DNA of 64,000 bases from RBG-16-66-20 sp040752005. Its GTDB lineage: Bacteria > Pseudomonadota > Gammaproteobacteria > Burkholderiales > SG8-39. Below are positions 36,717 to 45,364 of this stretch, piece after piece. Location: assembly GCA_040752005.1 (NCBI GenBank), contig JBFMFX010000006.1:62001-126000 (forward strand). Reading direction: 5' to 3'. A program made the position numbers and the translations under genes. Position 1 is the stretch's first letter; each line of letters opens with the position of its first letter. The notes under the pieces were generated by a model. That model saw nothing but the letters and a program-made list of their open reading frames with translations, was not told the DNA's origin and did no database searches.

Positions 36717-37342
36717 GAGGCGACGCTCGGCTCCTCGTCGAAAAGGCGGCAGAACGCGCGCGCGGCGGCCGCGACGTCGGGCGCGTCGAACAGCGCCGAG
36801 ATCACCGCCACGCAGTCGGCACCGGCGCGTATCGCCTGCGCCGCGTTGGCGAGCGTGACGCCGCCGATCGCGACCAGCGGCAGCCCGAGCGGCCGCGCGG
36901 CGGCGAAAAGCGAAAGCGGCGCGCGCACCGCCGCCGGTTTGGTCGGCGAGGGAAACACCGACCCGAAGGCGAGATAGTCGGCGCCGGCGGCTGCCGCGGC
37001 GCGCGCCCGCTCCAGCGAGTCGTAGCACGAGACGCCGAGCAGGCGCGCTCCGAGCAGCACGCGCGCCGCCGCCGGATCGCCGTCCTCGCGCCCCAGATGC
37101 GCGCCGTCGGCGCCAGCTTCGACCGCGAGCGCCGGATCGTCGTTGACGATGAGCAGGGCGCCGTGGCGGTGCGCCGCCGCGACCAGGGCGCGCGCCTGCG
37201 CGAGCTTCGCCTCGCGCGCGAGCGCCTTGGCGCGGTACTGCACGAGCCGCGCGCCGCCCTCGAGCGCGCGCTCGACCAGCGCCGCAAGGCGCGCCGTGTC
37301 GGCGCACTCAGGCGTGATCGCGTACAGGCCGCGCAGCGTCAT
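36713..37342 (-). CDS. thiE: Thiamine-phosphate synthase
   Basis: TIM-barrel enzyme of 209 aa that couples HMP-pyrophosphate and thiazole phosphate. It has GLYAITPE, a VQYRAKAL segment, HLGREDGD and the phosphate-binding ALGGVTLANA-like AIGGVTLANAAQ. It overlaps both neighbours: thiD by 35 nt upstream and hemL by 4 nt downstream. Full length for the family, so it functions as a stand-alone enzyme. Confidence 0.93.
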   Translation of the reverse strand: MTLRGLYAITPECADTARLAALVERALEGGARLVQYRAKALAREAKLAQARALVAAAHRHGALLIVNDDPALAVEAGADGAHLGREDGDPAAARVLLGARLLGVSCYDSLERARAAAAAGADYLAFGSVFPSPTKPAAVRAPLSLFAAARPLGLPLVAIGGVTLANAAQAIRAGADCVAVISALFDAPDVAAAARAFCRLFDEEPSVAS

Positions 37343-38141
37343 CGGGGTCGCGCGCGCGCACGGCGGCGAGTCGGTCGGGCACGAGCTGGCCGCCGCCCGC
37401 GCGATAGCCTGCGGCGAGCGCGCGCCAGGCGTAGGCCTGCGCTTCGCGCGCCGCGTCGGTCACCGCCACGCCGCGGGCGAGGAGGGCGGCGAGCGCCGAG
37501 GCGAGCGTGCAGCCCGAGCCGTGGTACTCGCCGGGCAGGCGCGGCCACGCGTCCGAGCGAATCCTTCCGCCTTCGCCGAAGAGCGTGTTCATCACTTGCG
37601 CCCCCGGCTCATGCGCTCCGGTCACCAGCACGTACTTGCAGCCGAGAGAAACGAGCCGCGCGGCGCATTCATCGAGCGGCGCGTCCTGCGCTGCGGCGAG
37701 CCGCCGCAGCTCGAGGCTGTTGGGCGTCGCCACCGTCGCGCGCGGCAGGATCTCGGCGCGCAGCGCCGCGACGGTCGGCGCGTCCGCCAGCGCATCGCCG
37801 CGCCCGGAGGCGAGCACGGGATCCACCACCACCGGCACGCGCGGATGCGCCGCGAGAATGCGCGCGACGGCGGCCGCGTTCGCCGCCGATCCGAGCACGC
37901 CGAGCTTGAAGGCGCCGACCGCGATGTCGGCGAGCAGCCGCGTCGCCTGCTCCTCGACCCAGCGCGGTTCGATCGCGAGCAGGCCGTGCACGCCATGCGT
38001 GTCCTGCGCGGTGAGCGCGGTGAGCACCGTCGCCGGATGGCAGCCGAGCGCGGCGATCGCGAGGCAATCGGCCTGGATGCCGGCGCCCCCGGTCGGGTCG
38101 GACGCGGCGAAACTGACGACGACGGGAGGGCGCGCGGCCAC
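37308..38141 (-). CDS. thiD: Hydroxymethylpyrimidine/phosphomethylpyrimidine kinase
   Basis: Ribokinase-fold kinase of about 277 aa that phosphorylates HMP twice for thiamine synthesis. It has SFAASDPTGGAGIQADCLA, LTALTAQDT, DPVLASGRG and EYHGSGCTLASA. A GTG at 38141 opens the conserved sequence. A TTG at 38168 would add nine residues but lies in the rubredoxin -10 box and has no Shine-Dalgarno. It is divergent from rubredoxin and overlaps thiE. Confidence 0.92.
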   Translation of the reverse strand: MAARPPVVVSFAASDPTGGAGIQADCLAIAALGCHPATVLTALTAQDTHGVHGLLAIEPRWVEEQATRLLADIAVGAFKLGVLGSAANAAAVARILAAHPRVPVVVDPVLASGRGDALADAPTVAALRAEILPRATVATPNSLELRRLAAAQDAPLDECAARLVSLGCKYVLVTGAHEPGAQVMNTLFGEGGRIRSDAWPRLPGEYHGSGCTLASALAALLARGVAVTDAAREAQAYAWRALAAGYRAGGGQLVPDRLAAVRARDPDDAARPVRDHA

Positions 38142-38163
38142 GCTGGCGGAGCGACGCTTTCGG

Positions 38164-38169
38164 TACAAT
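38164..38169 (+). promoter_or_regulatory. Predicted -10 box of the rubredoxin gene
   Basis: TACAAT lies 34 nt before the rubredoxin ATG (38204). It also overlaps the TTG alternative start of the divergent thiD, which argues against that start. Confidence 0.45.
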
Positions 38170-38203
38170 GGCGCCCCATTCTATCGCACCGATACGCGCG
38201 CCG

Positions 38204-38389
38204 ATGACCGAGAACGTCGTCCAGTACCGTACGTGGATGTGCCTGATCTGCGGGTTCGTCTACGACGAGGAAAAGGGCCTGCCGGAGGAAGGAATCGCGC
38301 CCGGCACCCGCTGGGAGGACGTGCCGATCAACTGGACCTGTCCGGAGTGCGGCGCGCGCAAGGAAGACTTCGAGATGGTGCAGATCTGA
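38204..38389 (+). CDS. Rubredoxin
   Basis: Iron protein of 61 aa that carries one electron through a single Fe bound by four cysteines. The pairs are CLICG (about 15-19) and CPECG (about 48-52), with the usual WEDVPINWTCPEC spacing. The start at 38204 (MTENVVQ) gives the typical size. It stands between thiD (divergent) and algH, in the order often seen in betaproteobacteria. Confidence 0.95.
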   Translation: MTENVVQYRTWMCLICGFVYDEEKGLPEEGIAPGTRWEDVPINWTCPECGARKEDFEMVQI

Positions 38390-38447
38390 GCCGCGCGCGG
38401 CGCGCGCACTGAACGCGGCGCCGCAGCGCCGGCCGGGTGCGCTGGAG

Positions 38448-38453
38448 TAGAAT
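38448..38453 (+). promoter_or_regulatory. Predicted -10 box of algH
   Basis: TAGAAT ends 10 nt before the algH ATG. A CGGCGC-CGCA-GCGCCG hairpin (38416-38431) just upstream could end the rubredoxin message. No Shine-Dalgarno precedes the ATG. Confidence 0.4.
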
Positions 38454-38463
38454 CACCCGGCGC

Positions 38464-39024
38464 ATGTCCTCGATCAACCTGACTTACCACTTCCTGATCG
38501 CCATGCCGAACATGGCCGATCCGCACTTCGCGAGGACGCTCACCTTCGTGTGCGAGCACAGCGAGCAGGGCGCGCTCGGCATCGTCGTCAATCGTCCGAT
38601 CGACATGACCCTGCAGACGCTGTTCGAGCGCCTGTCGCTGTCGATGCGCAATACCGAGATCGCCGATGCGCCGATCTACTTCGGCGGCCCGGTGCAGACC
38701 GACCGCGGCTTCGTGCTGCACACACCGCCCGGCAACTGGCAGTCGACGCTGCGCGTGCGCGACCGGATCGGGCTGACCACCTCGCGCGACATCCTGGAGG
38801 CGGTGGGCCGCGGCGAGGGCCCGACGAAGATGCTGGTCTCGCTCGGCTACGCCGGCTGGGCGGCGGGGCAGCTCGAGCACGAGCTGAAGCAAAACGCGTG
38901 GCTCACGGTCGAGGCGAAGGACGCGATCATCTTCGATCTTCCAGCCGAGGAGCGCCTGCCGGCGGCGCTGGAGCTGCTGGGGCTGGACTATGCGCGCCTT
39001 GCCGACGTCGCGGGACATGCCTGA
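38464..39024 (+). CDS. YqgE/AlgH family protein
   Basis: DUF179 protein of 186 aa. It has the family opening HFLIAMPNMADPHFARTLTFVCEHSEQGALG, IYFGGPVQTDRGFVLH and SLGYAGWAAGQLE. The cytoplasmic fold is well conserved, but its biochemical role is undefined. It overlaps ruvX by 8 nt and begins the ruvX-pyrR-pyrB run. Confidence 0.92.
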   Translation: MSSINLTYHFLIAMPNMADPHFARTLTFVCEHSEQGALGIVVNRPIDMTLQTLFERLSLSMRNTEIADAPIYFGGPVQTDRGFVLHTPPGNWQSTLRVRDRIGLTTSRDILEAVGRGEGPTKMLVSLGYAGWAAGQLEHELKQNAWLTVEAKDAIIFDLPAEERLPAALELLGLDYARLADVAGHA

Positions 39025-39460
39025 GGGCGGCGCGCGCACCGTCCTCGCCTTCGACTTCGGTTTGCAGAGGATCGGCGTCGCCGTCGGCGAGGCGACGATC
39101 GCGAGCGCGCACCCGCTGGAGCCGATCCGCGCCGCGAGCGGCCCGGGGCGATTCGCGGCGGTCGGGCGGCTCGTGAAGGAGTGGAACCCGTCGCAGCTCG
39201 TGGTCGGCCGGCCGCTCGGCGAGGACGGCGCCGCGCACGAGATGACGCGGCGCGCCGAGCGCTTCGCGCGCGCGCTCGAGGCGCGCTTCCGGCTGCCGGT
39301 CGCGATGGTGGACGAGCGCTACAGCTCGGCCGAGGCGGAAAGCCGGATGCGCGCGGCCTACGGCAGCCGGCACGCCGCGCGGCTCGCGCGCGGCAAGCGG
39401 CTCGATTCGCACGCGGCGCTGGTGGTGCTGGAGCAGTACTTCGCGGAGCGCAGGCGATGA
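39017..39460 (+). CDS. ruvX: Putative Holliday junction resolvase / rRNA processing nuclease RuvX (YqgF)
   Basis: RNase H-like nuclease of 147 aa. It has LAFDFGLQRIGVAVG with the catalytic Asp (about residue 12), the VGRPLGEDG segment, MVDERYSSAEAE and a final Asp/His block DSHAALVVLEQY. YqgF acts in 16S rRNA 5' maturation and has been called a Holliday junction resolvase. It starts inside the end of algH and overlaps pyrR by 4 nt. Confidence 0.93.
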   Translation: MPEGGARTVLAFDFGLQRIGVAVGEATIASAHPLEPIRAASGPGRFAAVGRLVKEWNPSQLVVGRPLGEDGAAHEMTRRAERFARALEARFRLPVAMVDERYSSAEAESRMRAAYGSRHAARLARGKRLDSHAALVVLEQYFAERRR

Positions 39461-39957
39461 CGGCACTGCCCGACGCCGAGGCGCTGCTGCCCGGCCTTGC
39501 CGCCGAGCTGCGCGCGCGCGTCACGCCGCAGACGGCGATGATCGGCCTGTATACCGGCGGGGCGTGGCTCGCCGAGCGGCTGCACGCCATGCTCGGGCTC
39601 GCGCTGCCGCTCGGCCTGATGGACATCGCCTTTTACCGCGACGACTACGCCGAGCAGGGCCTGAAGCACGACCCCAAGCGCACCCGCATCCCGTTCGAGG
39701 TCGAGGGGCGCGAGATCCTGCTGGTGGATGACGTGCTCTACACCGGGCGCACGGTGCGCGCGGCGATGAACGAAGTGTTCGACTATGGCCGGCCGCGTTC
39801 GATCGTGCTGGTCGTGCTCGCCGATCGCGGCGGGCGCCAGCTTCCGATCTGCGCGCAGCACGTCGGCGCCAGGGTCGAGGTCCCCGAGGGCCGGCGGCTG
39901 CGCCTGAAGCGGGCCGCCGACGGCCGCCTGCGCTTCGAGCTGGAAGATGCCGCGTAA
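39457..39957 (+). CDS. pyrR: PyrR: pyr regulator / uracil phosphoribosyltransferase
   Basis: PRTase-fold protein of 166 aa. The PRPP-binding loop is ILLVDDVLYTGRTVRAA, and DIAFYRDDY and IGLYTGG also match PyrR. In Gram-positive bacteria PyrR causes attenuation of pyr mRNA and has weak uracil PRTase activity. Its regulatory role in proteobacteria is less clear. It overlaps pyrB by 11 nt, and I see no attenuator hairpin between them. Confidence 0.9.
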   Translation: MTALPDAEALLPGLAAELRARVTPQTAMIGLYTGGAWLAERLHAMLGLALPLGLMDIAFYRDDYAEQGLKHDPKRTRIPFEVEGREILLVDDVLYTGRTVRAAMNEVFDYGRPRSIVLVVLADRGGRQLPICAQHVGARVEVPEGRRLRLKRAADGRLRFELEDAA

Positions 39958-40900
39958 CCCGCAACTGAACGACAAGGGCGAGCTTCAGCACCTGCTGTCC
40001 ATCGAGGGGTTGCCGCGCGAGACGATCGAGCGCATCCTCGCCACCGCCGAGTCCTTCGCCGGCGTCACCGAGCGCGACATCAAGAAGGTGCCGCTGCTGC
40101 GCGGCAAGAGCGTGTTCAATCTGTTCTTCGAGCCCTCCACGCGCACGCGCACGACCTTCGAGATCGCCGCCAAGCGGCTCTCGGCCGACGTCATCAACCT
40201 GAACATCGCGGCGTCCTCGCAGAGCAAGGGCGAGTCGCTGCTCGACACCGTGGCGAACCTCTCGGCGATGCAGGCCGACATCTTCGTCGTGCGGCACGCC
40301 TCGTCGGGCGCGCCCTACCTGATCGCGCGCCACGTCAAGCCGCACGAGCATGTGATCAACGCCGGCGACGGGCGGCACGCGCATCCGACCCAGGGTTTGC
40401 TTGATCTGTACACCATCCGCCACTACAAGAAGGAGTTCTCCGCGCTCACCGTGGCGATCGTCGGCGACGTGATGCATTCGCGCGTTGCGCGCTCGCTGAT
40501 CCACGGCCTGACCACGCTCGGGGCGGCGGAAGTGCGCGTGATCGGCCCGCAGACCCTGATTCCGACCGGAGTCGAGTCCCTCGGGGTGCGCGTATTCCAC
40601 GAGATGCGCGCGGGCCTGCGCGAGGCCGACGTGATCGTGATGCTGCGGCTGCAGAACGAGCGCATGAGCGGCGCGCTGCTGCCGAGCGCCCAGGAGTACT
40701 TCATGAGCTACGGGCTGACGCCCGAGCGCCTCGCGCTCGCCCGGCCCGACGCCATCGTCATGCACCCGGGGCCGATGAACCGCGGCGTCGAGATCGATTC
40801 GGCGGTCGCCGACGGACCGCACTCGGTCATCCTGCCGCAGGTCACCTTCGGCATCGCGGTGCGCATGGCGGTGATGTCCATCGTGGCGGGTGGCGCGTGA
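39947..40900 (+). CDS. pyrB: Aspartate carbamoyltransferase catalytic subunit
   Basis: Enzyme of 317 aa that joins carbamoyl phosphate and aspartate. It has the carbamoyl-phosphate site FEPSTRTRTTFE, the SQSKGESLLD loop, the MRLQNERMSG motif and the HPGPMNRGVEI segment. Full length. The next gene overlaps it by 4 nt and encodes a dihydroorotase-like partner, consistent with the large PyrB-PyrX complex known from Pseudomonas. Confidence 0.95.
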   Translation: MPRNPQLNDKGELQHLLSIEGLPRETIERILATAESFAGVTERDIKKVPLLRGKSVFNLFFEPSTRTRTTFEIAAKRLSADVINLNIAASSQSKGESLLDTVANLSAMQADIFVVRHASSGAPYLIARHVKPHEHVINAGDGRHAHPTQGLLDLYTIRHYKKEFSALTVAIVGDVMHSRVARSLIHGLTTLGAAEVRVIGPQTLIPTGVESLGVRVFHEMRAGLREADVIVMLRLQNERMSGALLPSAQEYFMSYGLTPERLALARPDAIVMHPGPMNRGVEIDSAVADGPHSVILPQVTFGIAVRMAVMSIVAGGA

Positions 40901-42159
40901 AGCTCGTCATCCGCGGCGCGCGCGTGGTGGACCCGGCGAGCGGCCGGGACGCACCGGGCGACGTGGCGGTCGTCGAGGGCCGCATCGCCGAGCGCGTCGA
41001 GAGTCCCGATCGCGTCATTGAGGCAAGGGGCCTGGTGCTCGCCCCGGGCCTCATCGATCTTGCCGCGCGGCTGCGCGAGCCCGGCTACGAGTACAAGGCG
41101 CGGCTGGAGTCCGAGCTGGAGGCGGCGGTGGCCGGCGGCGTCACCAGCCTCGCGTGCCCGCCGGACACCGATCCACCGCTCGACGAACCGGGGCTGGTGG
41201 ACATGCTGCGCCGGCGCGCCAAGGCGCTGTCGCGTGCGCGCGTCTATCCGGTGGGCGCGCTCACCGTCAAGCTCGCCGGCGAGCGGCTCACCGAGATGGC
41301 CGAGCTCGCCGCCGCCGGCTGCGTGGCGTTCTCGCAGGCAAACGCGCCGATCAGGGACACGCAGGTGCTCTGGCGCGCGATGCAGTACGCGGCCACCTTC
41401 GGCTTTCCGGTATGGCTGCGCGCCGAGGATGCGTGGCTCGCCGCGGGCGGCGTGGCGCACGACGGCGAGATGGCGACGCGCATGGGCCTTCCGGGGATAC
41501 CGCCGTTCGCCGAGACGATCGCGCTCGCGACGCTGCTCGAGCTGGCGCGCGCGACCGGCACGCGCCTGCATGTGTGCCGGCTGTCCACCGCCGCCGCGGT
41601 CGAGATGATCCGCGTGGCGAAGAAGGAGGGGCTCGCGGTCACCTGCGACGTCGCCGTCCACCATGTGCACCTGTGCGAAAGGGACATCGGCTTCTTCGAC
41701 TCGAACTGCCGGCTGGAGCCGCCGTTGCGCTCGCCGCGCGACCGCGACGCGCTCGCCGCAGGGCTTGCCGACGGCACGATCGACTGCGTGGTGTCCGACC
41801 ACACGCCGGTGGACGACGACCAGAAGCAGCTTCCGTTCGACGAAGCCGAGCCGGGAGCGACGGGACTGGAGCTGCTGCTGCCGCTCACGCTCCGGTGGGC
41901 GGCCGAGCGCGGGTTGCCGCTCGCGACAGCGCTTGCCCGCGTCACGAGCGATGCGGCGCGCGTGCTCGGCGTGGGCTCGGGGCGCCTCGCGCCCGGGGCG
42001 CCGGCCGATCTGGTGCTGTTCGATCCGCAGGCGCCATTCCGGGTGACGCCGGAGAACCTCCGGAGCCAGGGCCGGAACACTCCGTTCCTCGGCCGCGAGC
42101 TGGCCGGCCGCGTGCGGGCGACGATCGTCGCCGGCAACGTGGTGTACGAGGCCGGATGA
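40897..42159 (+). CDS. pyrX: Inactive dihydroorotase-like protein (PyrX)
   Basis: Amidohydrolase-fold protein of 420 aa, starting GTG. The metal motif DxHxH is replaced: the segment reads DLAARLREPG (54-63), so both His are Ala56 and Arg58. The usual His in the TGxHxH position reads RLHVCRL, and DHAPH is DHTPV. Two His (AVHHVHL) remain. It therefore should not bind the binuclear metal or hydrolyse dihydroorotate, and matches the PyrX type that supports PyrB assembly. A true pyrC must be elsewhere. Confidence 0.88.
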   Translation: MKLVIRGARVVDPASGRDAPGDVAVVEGRIAERVESPDRVIEARGLVLAPGLIDLAARLREPGYEYKARLESELEAAVAGGVTSLACPPDTDPPLDEPGLVDMLRRRAKALSRARVYPVGALTVKLAGERLTEMAELAAAGCVAFSQANAPIRDTQVLWRAMQYAATFGFPVWLRAEDAWLAAGGVAHDGEMATRMGLPGIPPFAETIALATLLELARATGTRLHVCRLSTAAAVEMIRVAKKEGLAVTCDVAVHHVHLCERDIGFFDSNCRLEPPLRSPRDRDALAAGLADGTIDCVVSDHTPVDDDQKQLPFDEAEPGATGLELLLPLTLRWAAERGLPLATALARVTSDAARVLGVGSGRLAPGAPADLVLFDPQAPFRVTPENLRSQGRNTPFLGRELAGRVRATIVAGNVVYEAG

Positions 42160-43034
42160 GGCGTGCGGCGCTCGTTCTCCTTGCGCTGACGCTGCCCGGC
42201 TGTGGCGCGCTCATCGAGCGCGAAGCGCCCGCGCCGGCGCCGCAGGCAAGGCCCGAGCCGGCGCCCGAGCGGCGGCCGGGCGCCTATTACAAGGACGACG
42301 GTCCGGGCGATCGTCCGCCGGCCGATCTTGCCTCGATTCCCGATGCCGTGCCGCGCGCCGAGCCCCTGCACCGCTTCGCCAATCGGCCGTATCAAGCATT
42401 CGGGCGCGAGTACGTGCCGCTCGCGAGCGCGGTCGGGTTCCGCGAGCGGGGCCTGGCGAGCTGGTACGGCCGGCGCTATCACGGCCAGAAGACTTCCAGC
42501 GGCGAGGTATACGACATGTACGCGATGACCGCGGCGCACCCCGTCCTGCCGATACCGAGCTACGCGCGCGTCACCAACCCGGCCAATGGCAGGAGCGTGG
42601 TGGTGCGCGTCAACGACCGCGGGCCGTTTCACGGCGAGCGCATCATTGATCTTTCCTACGCCGCGGCGTGGAAACTCGGGTTCGTAGAGCAGGGCAGCGC
42701 CGTGGTCGAGGTCGAGGCGATTCAGCCCGGCGAGCCGGCGCTTGCGGCGGCTTCGCCGCCCGGCGCGCCGGCGAGCGCAGCCGCCAGCACCGCTCCCGAA
42801 CCGAGAGGCGTGTTCCTGCAGCTCGGCGCGTTCTCCGCGCGCGAGAGCGCGGAGGCATTCCGCGCGCGGCTTGCGCTCGATCTCGGCTGGCTCACCGAGG
42901 CGGTGCGCATCTTCGCCGCCGGTGGCCTGTACCGCCTGCAGCTTGGACCCTACGGCTCGCGCGAGCACGCGCGCGCGATCGCCGAGCGCATCGAATCGGA
43001 GCTGAAGCTGAGGCCGGTTTTCGTGTCTCGCTAG
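42156..43034 (+). CDS. rlpA: RlpA-like septal-ring lytic transglycosylase lipoprotein
   Basis: Lipoprotein of 292 aa with signal peptide and lipobox LPGCG (about residues 12-16). A Pro/Ala-rich region follows, then a double-psi barrel (ERGLASWYGRRYHGQKTSSGE ... VRVNDRGPFHGERIIDLSYAAA) and a C-terminal SPOR domain (about 210-290) that binds denuded glycan at the septum. RlpA cleaves naked glycan strands. It overlaps pyrX by 4 nt and leads to the carboxypeptidase gene. Confidence 0.92.
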   Translation: MRRAALVLLALTLPGCGALIEREAPAPAPQARPEPAPERRPGAYYKDDGPGDRPPADLASIPDAVPRAEPLHRFANRPYQAFGREYVPLASAVGFRERGLASWYGRRYHGQKTSSGEVYDMYAMTAAHPVLPIPSYARVTNPANGRSVVVRVNDRGPFHGERIIDLSYAAAWKLGFVEQGSAVVEVEAIQPGEPALAAASPPGAPASAAASTAPEPRGVFLQLGAFSARESAEAFRARLALDLGWLTEAVRIFAAGGLYRLQLGPYGSREHARAIAERIESELKLRPVFVSR

Positions 43035-43044
43035 ACCGCGCCGC

Positions 43045-43050
43045 TATAAT
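43045..43050 (+). promoter_or_regulatory. Predicted -10 box of the carboxypeptidase gene
   Basis: A perfect TATAAT lies 28 nt before the ATG at 43079. The -35 region is not clear. Confidence 0.5.
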
Positions 43051-43078
43051 CGGCGCCTCTCTCCCGCCCGCGTTCCGC

Positions 43079-44203
43079 ATGCTTCGCCTTCTCGCCGCGA
43101 TGGTCTGCTTCATCACGCTCGCTGCGCAGGCGCAGATGCCGCAGCCACCGCAGGTGATCGGCCGCTCCTGGATCCTCGCCGACCTCACGAGCAACCAGAT
43201 CCTCGCTGCGGAAAAGCCCGACGAGCGCGTCGAGCCCGCCTCGCTCACCAAGCTGATGACCGCGTACCTGGTCTTCACGGCGCTCAAGGAAAAGACGATC
43301 GCGCTCGATCAGCCGGTGGCGGTTTCCGAGCGCGCCTGGCGCGCGCCCGGCTCGCGCATGTTCATCCAGCCGGGCCGGCCGGTCACCGTCGAGGAACTCA
43401 TCCGCGGCATGGTGGTGCAGTCGGGCAACGACGCGTGCATCGCCCTTGCCGAGCTGGTGGCGGGAAGCGAGGAGCGGTTCGCCGAGCGCATGAACCGCCA
43501 GGCCGCGCGCCTGGGCATGAAGAACACGCGCTTCGTCAACGCTTCGGGACTGCCCGATCCGCAGCACTACTCGACCGCGCGCGACCTGTACCTGCTTGCC
43601 GCGGCGCTGATCCGCGATTTTCCCCGCGAGTACGCGACCTACTATTCGCAGAAGGAGTTCCGCTACAACAACATCACGCAGCCGAACCGCAACCGCTTGC
43701 TGTGGCTCGATCCGACGGTGGACGGCGTCAAGACCGGCTACACCGAGGCCGCGGGCTACTGTCTGATCGCCTCCTCGCGCCGCGGCGAGCGCAGGCTGCT
43801 TTCGGTGCTGCTCGGCTCCACGTCGGAGGCGACACGCGCGCAGGAGTCGCAGAAACTGCTCAATTGGGGATTCCAGGCGTTTGACGCGGTGCGCCTGTAC
43901 GGCGCCGCCGATACGGTGAAGGAGATCGAGGTCTGGAAGGGCGTGGCGGACAAGGTCAAGACGGGCGTCGCGAGCGACCTCTTCGTCACCGTGCCGAAGG
44001 GATTCGCCGACAAGCTCAGGGCGGAGCTGCTGGCGCAGTCGCCGCTGGTCGCTCCGGTCGCGGCCGGGCAGCGCGTCGGCGTGCTGCGCGTCGCGCTCGA
44101 GGGCCGGATCCTGGGCGAGTACCCGCTGGTGGCGCGCGAGTCGGTGGCCCAGGCGGGCCTGTTCGGGCGCGCGTGGGATACACTGCGGCTATGGCTGAAA
44201 TAG
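43079..44203 (+). CDS. dacA: D-alanyl-D-alanine carboxypeptidase, PBP5/6 type
   Basis: Periplasmic penicillin-binding protein of 374 aa that trims the terminal D-Ala from pentapeptides. It has a signal peptide ending AQAQ (about 1-19), the active-site SLTK (about 55), SGN (about 119), DGVKTGYT (KTG) and the C-terminal all-beta domain with a final amphipathic anchor (FGRAWDTLRLWLK). The ATG at 43079 gives the signal peptide. It overlaps the aminotransferase start by 13 nt. Confidence 0.95.
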   Translation: MLRLLAAMVCFITLAAQAQMPQPPQVIGRSWILADLTSNQILAAEKPDERVEPASLTKLMTAYLVFTALKEKTIALDQPVAVSERAWRAPGSRMFIQPGRPVTVEELIRGMVVQSGNDACIALAELVAGSEERFAERMNRQAARLGMKNTRFVNASGLPDPQHYSTARDLYLLAAALIRDFPREYATYYSQKEFRYNNITQPNRNRLLWLDPTVDGVKTGYTEAAGYCLIASSRRGERRLLSVLLGSTSEATRAQESQKLLNWGFQAFDAVRLYGAADTVKEIEVWKGVADKVKTGVASDLFVTVPKGFADKLRAELLAQSPLVAPVAAGQRVGVLRVALEGRILGEYPLVARESVAQAGLFGRAWDTLRLWLK

Positions 44204-45078
44204 GCGCGCAGACGGTCTTCCTGAACGGCCGGTTCCTCCCGCTCGAGGAAGCGCGGGTGCCGGTGCTCGATCGCGGCTTCATCTTCGGCGACGGCGTGTA
44301 CGAGCTGGTTCCGGTGTACTCGCGCGTGCCGTTCCGGCTGGAGGAGCACCTCGCGCGCCTGGAGCGCAGCCTCGCGGCGGTGCGCATCCGCAATCCCTAC
44401 AGCCGGGCCGAGTGGCGCGAGATCATCGCGCAGCTGGTCGCGCGCCAGCCCTTCGAGGATCAGGGCGTGTACTTCCAGGTGACGCGCGGGGTCGCCAGGC
44501 GCGATCACGCCTTTCCCAAGGACGTCGCGCCGACCGTCTTCATGATGGCGAATCCGCTGGTGACGCCGCCGGCGGAGTTGGTCGAGAACGGCGCCGCCGC
44601 GGTCACCGCGACCGACGACCGCTGGCTGCGCTGCGACATCAAGACGATCTCGCTGATCGGCAACTGCCTGCTGCGCCAGCTCTCGGCCGATGCGGGCGCC
44701 GCCGAGACGATCCTCTTTCGCGACGGCCGTCTGACCGAGGCCTCGGCCTCGAACGTCTTCGTCGTCAAGGACGGCGCGATCCTCTCGCCGCCGAAATCCC
44801 ACCTCATCCTGCCCGGCGTCACCTACGACGTGGTGGTGGAGCTGGCGCAGGCCGAAGGCATCCCGGTGCGGTTTCGCGAGATCGCGCGCGAGGAGGTGTT
44901 CGCCGCCGACGAGGTCTGGGTGACCTCTTCCTCGCGCGAAGTGCTGGCGATCGTCACGCTCGACGGCCGGCCGGTGGGCAACGGAAGGCCGGGGCCGTTG
45001 TTCCGGCGGATGTACCGCCTGTACCAGGACTTCAAGCAGAAGGTCATGCGTGCCGGAAAGGAAAGGGCGGCCGCCTAG
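44191..45078 (+). CDS. dat: D-amino acid aminotransferase
   Basis: PLP-dependent class IV aminotransferase of 295 aa. GDGVYELVPVY matches D-alanine aminotransferase rather than branched-chain enzymes. The PLP lysine is in CDIKTISLIGN, and ASASNVFVVKDG and the LPGVTYDVV loop follow. It interconverts D-Ala, D-Glu and keto acids for peptidoglycan. It overlaps the preceding carboxypeptidase gene by 13 nt, so the two act on D-alanine together. Confidence 0.92.
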   Translation: MAEIGAQTVFLNGRFLPLEEARVPVLDRGFIFGDGVYELVPVYSRVPFRLEEHLARLERSLAAVRIRNPYSRAEWREIIAQLVARQPFEDQGVYFQVTRGVARRDHAFPKDVAPTVFMMANPLVTPPAELVENGAAAVTATDDRWLRCDIKTISLIGNCLLRQLSADAGAAETILFRDGRLTEASASNVFVVKDGAILSPPKSHLILPGVTYDVVVELAQAEGIPVRFREIAREEVFAADEVWVTSSSREVLAIVTLDGRPVGNGRPGPLFRRMYRLYQDFKQKVMRAGKERAAA

Positions 45079-45364
45079 CGTGGAGGACGAATTCGGACTG
45101 CGGGCGGTGACGGACGCGCCCGCCTTCCCGACCGAATTCCCGATCAAGGTGCTCGGGCGCCGAAGCCGCGGCTTCGCGCAGAGCGTGCTGGAAATCGTGC
45201 TCGCGCACGCGCCCGATTTCGAGCCCGCGACGATGCAGATGCGCGCGAGCCGCCAGGGCACCTATCTCAGCCTGACGATGGTGGTGAACGCCACCTCGCG
45301 CGAGCAGCTCGACATGCTTTACCGCGACCTCTGCGATCATCCGGACGTGGTGATGGTGCTCTGA
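45050..45364 (+). CDS. DUF493 (YbeD-like) family protein
   Basis: Small ACT-like fold protein of about 104 aa with FPIKVLGRRSRGF, SRQGTYLSLTMVVNATSREQLDMLYRDL and DHPDVVMVL. It is always found just before lipB in many proteobacteria. Its proposed regulation of lipoate synthesis is not demonstrated. The GTG at 45050 has an AGAAGG 6 nt upstream. A second GTG at 45080 is nearly as good and would give 94 aa. Confidence 0.85.
   Translation: MPERKGRPPSVEDEFGLRAVTDAPAFPTEFPIKVLGRRSRGFAQSVLEIVLAHAPDFEPATMQMRASRQGTYLSLTMVVNATSREQLDMLYRDLCDHPDVVMVL

Noticed and set aside
38390..39946. PyrR-type attenuator before pyrB
   Set aside because: The pyrR and pyrB genes overlap and no anti-terminator/terminator pair with a PyrR-binding loop could be seen. 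The hairpin near 38416 precedes algH and lacks a T-tract.
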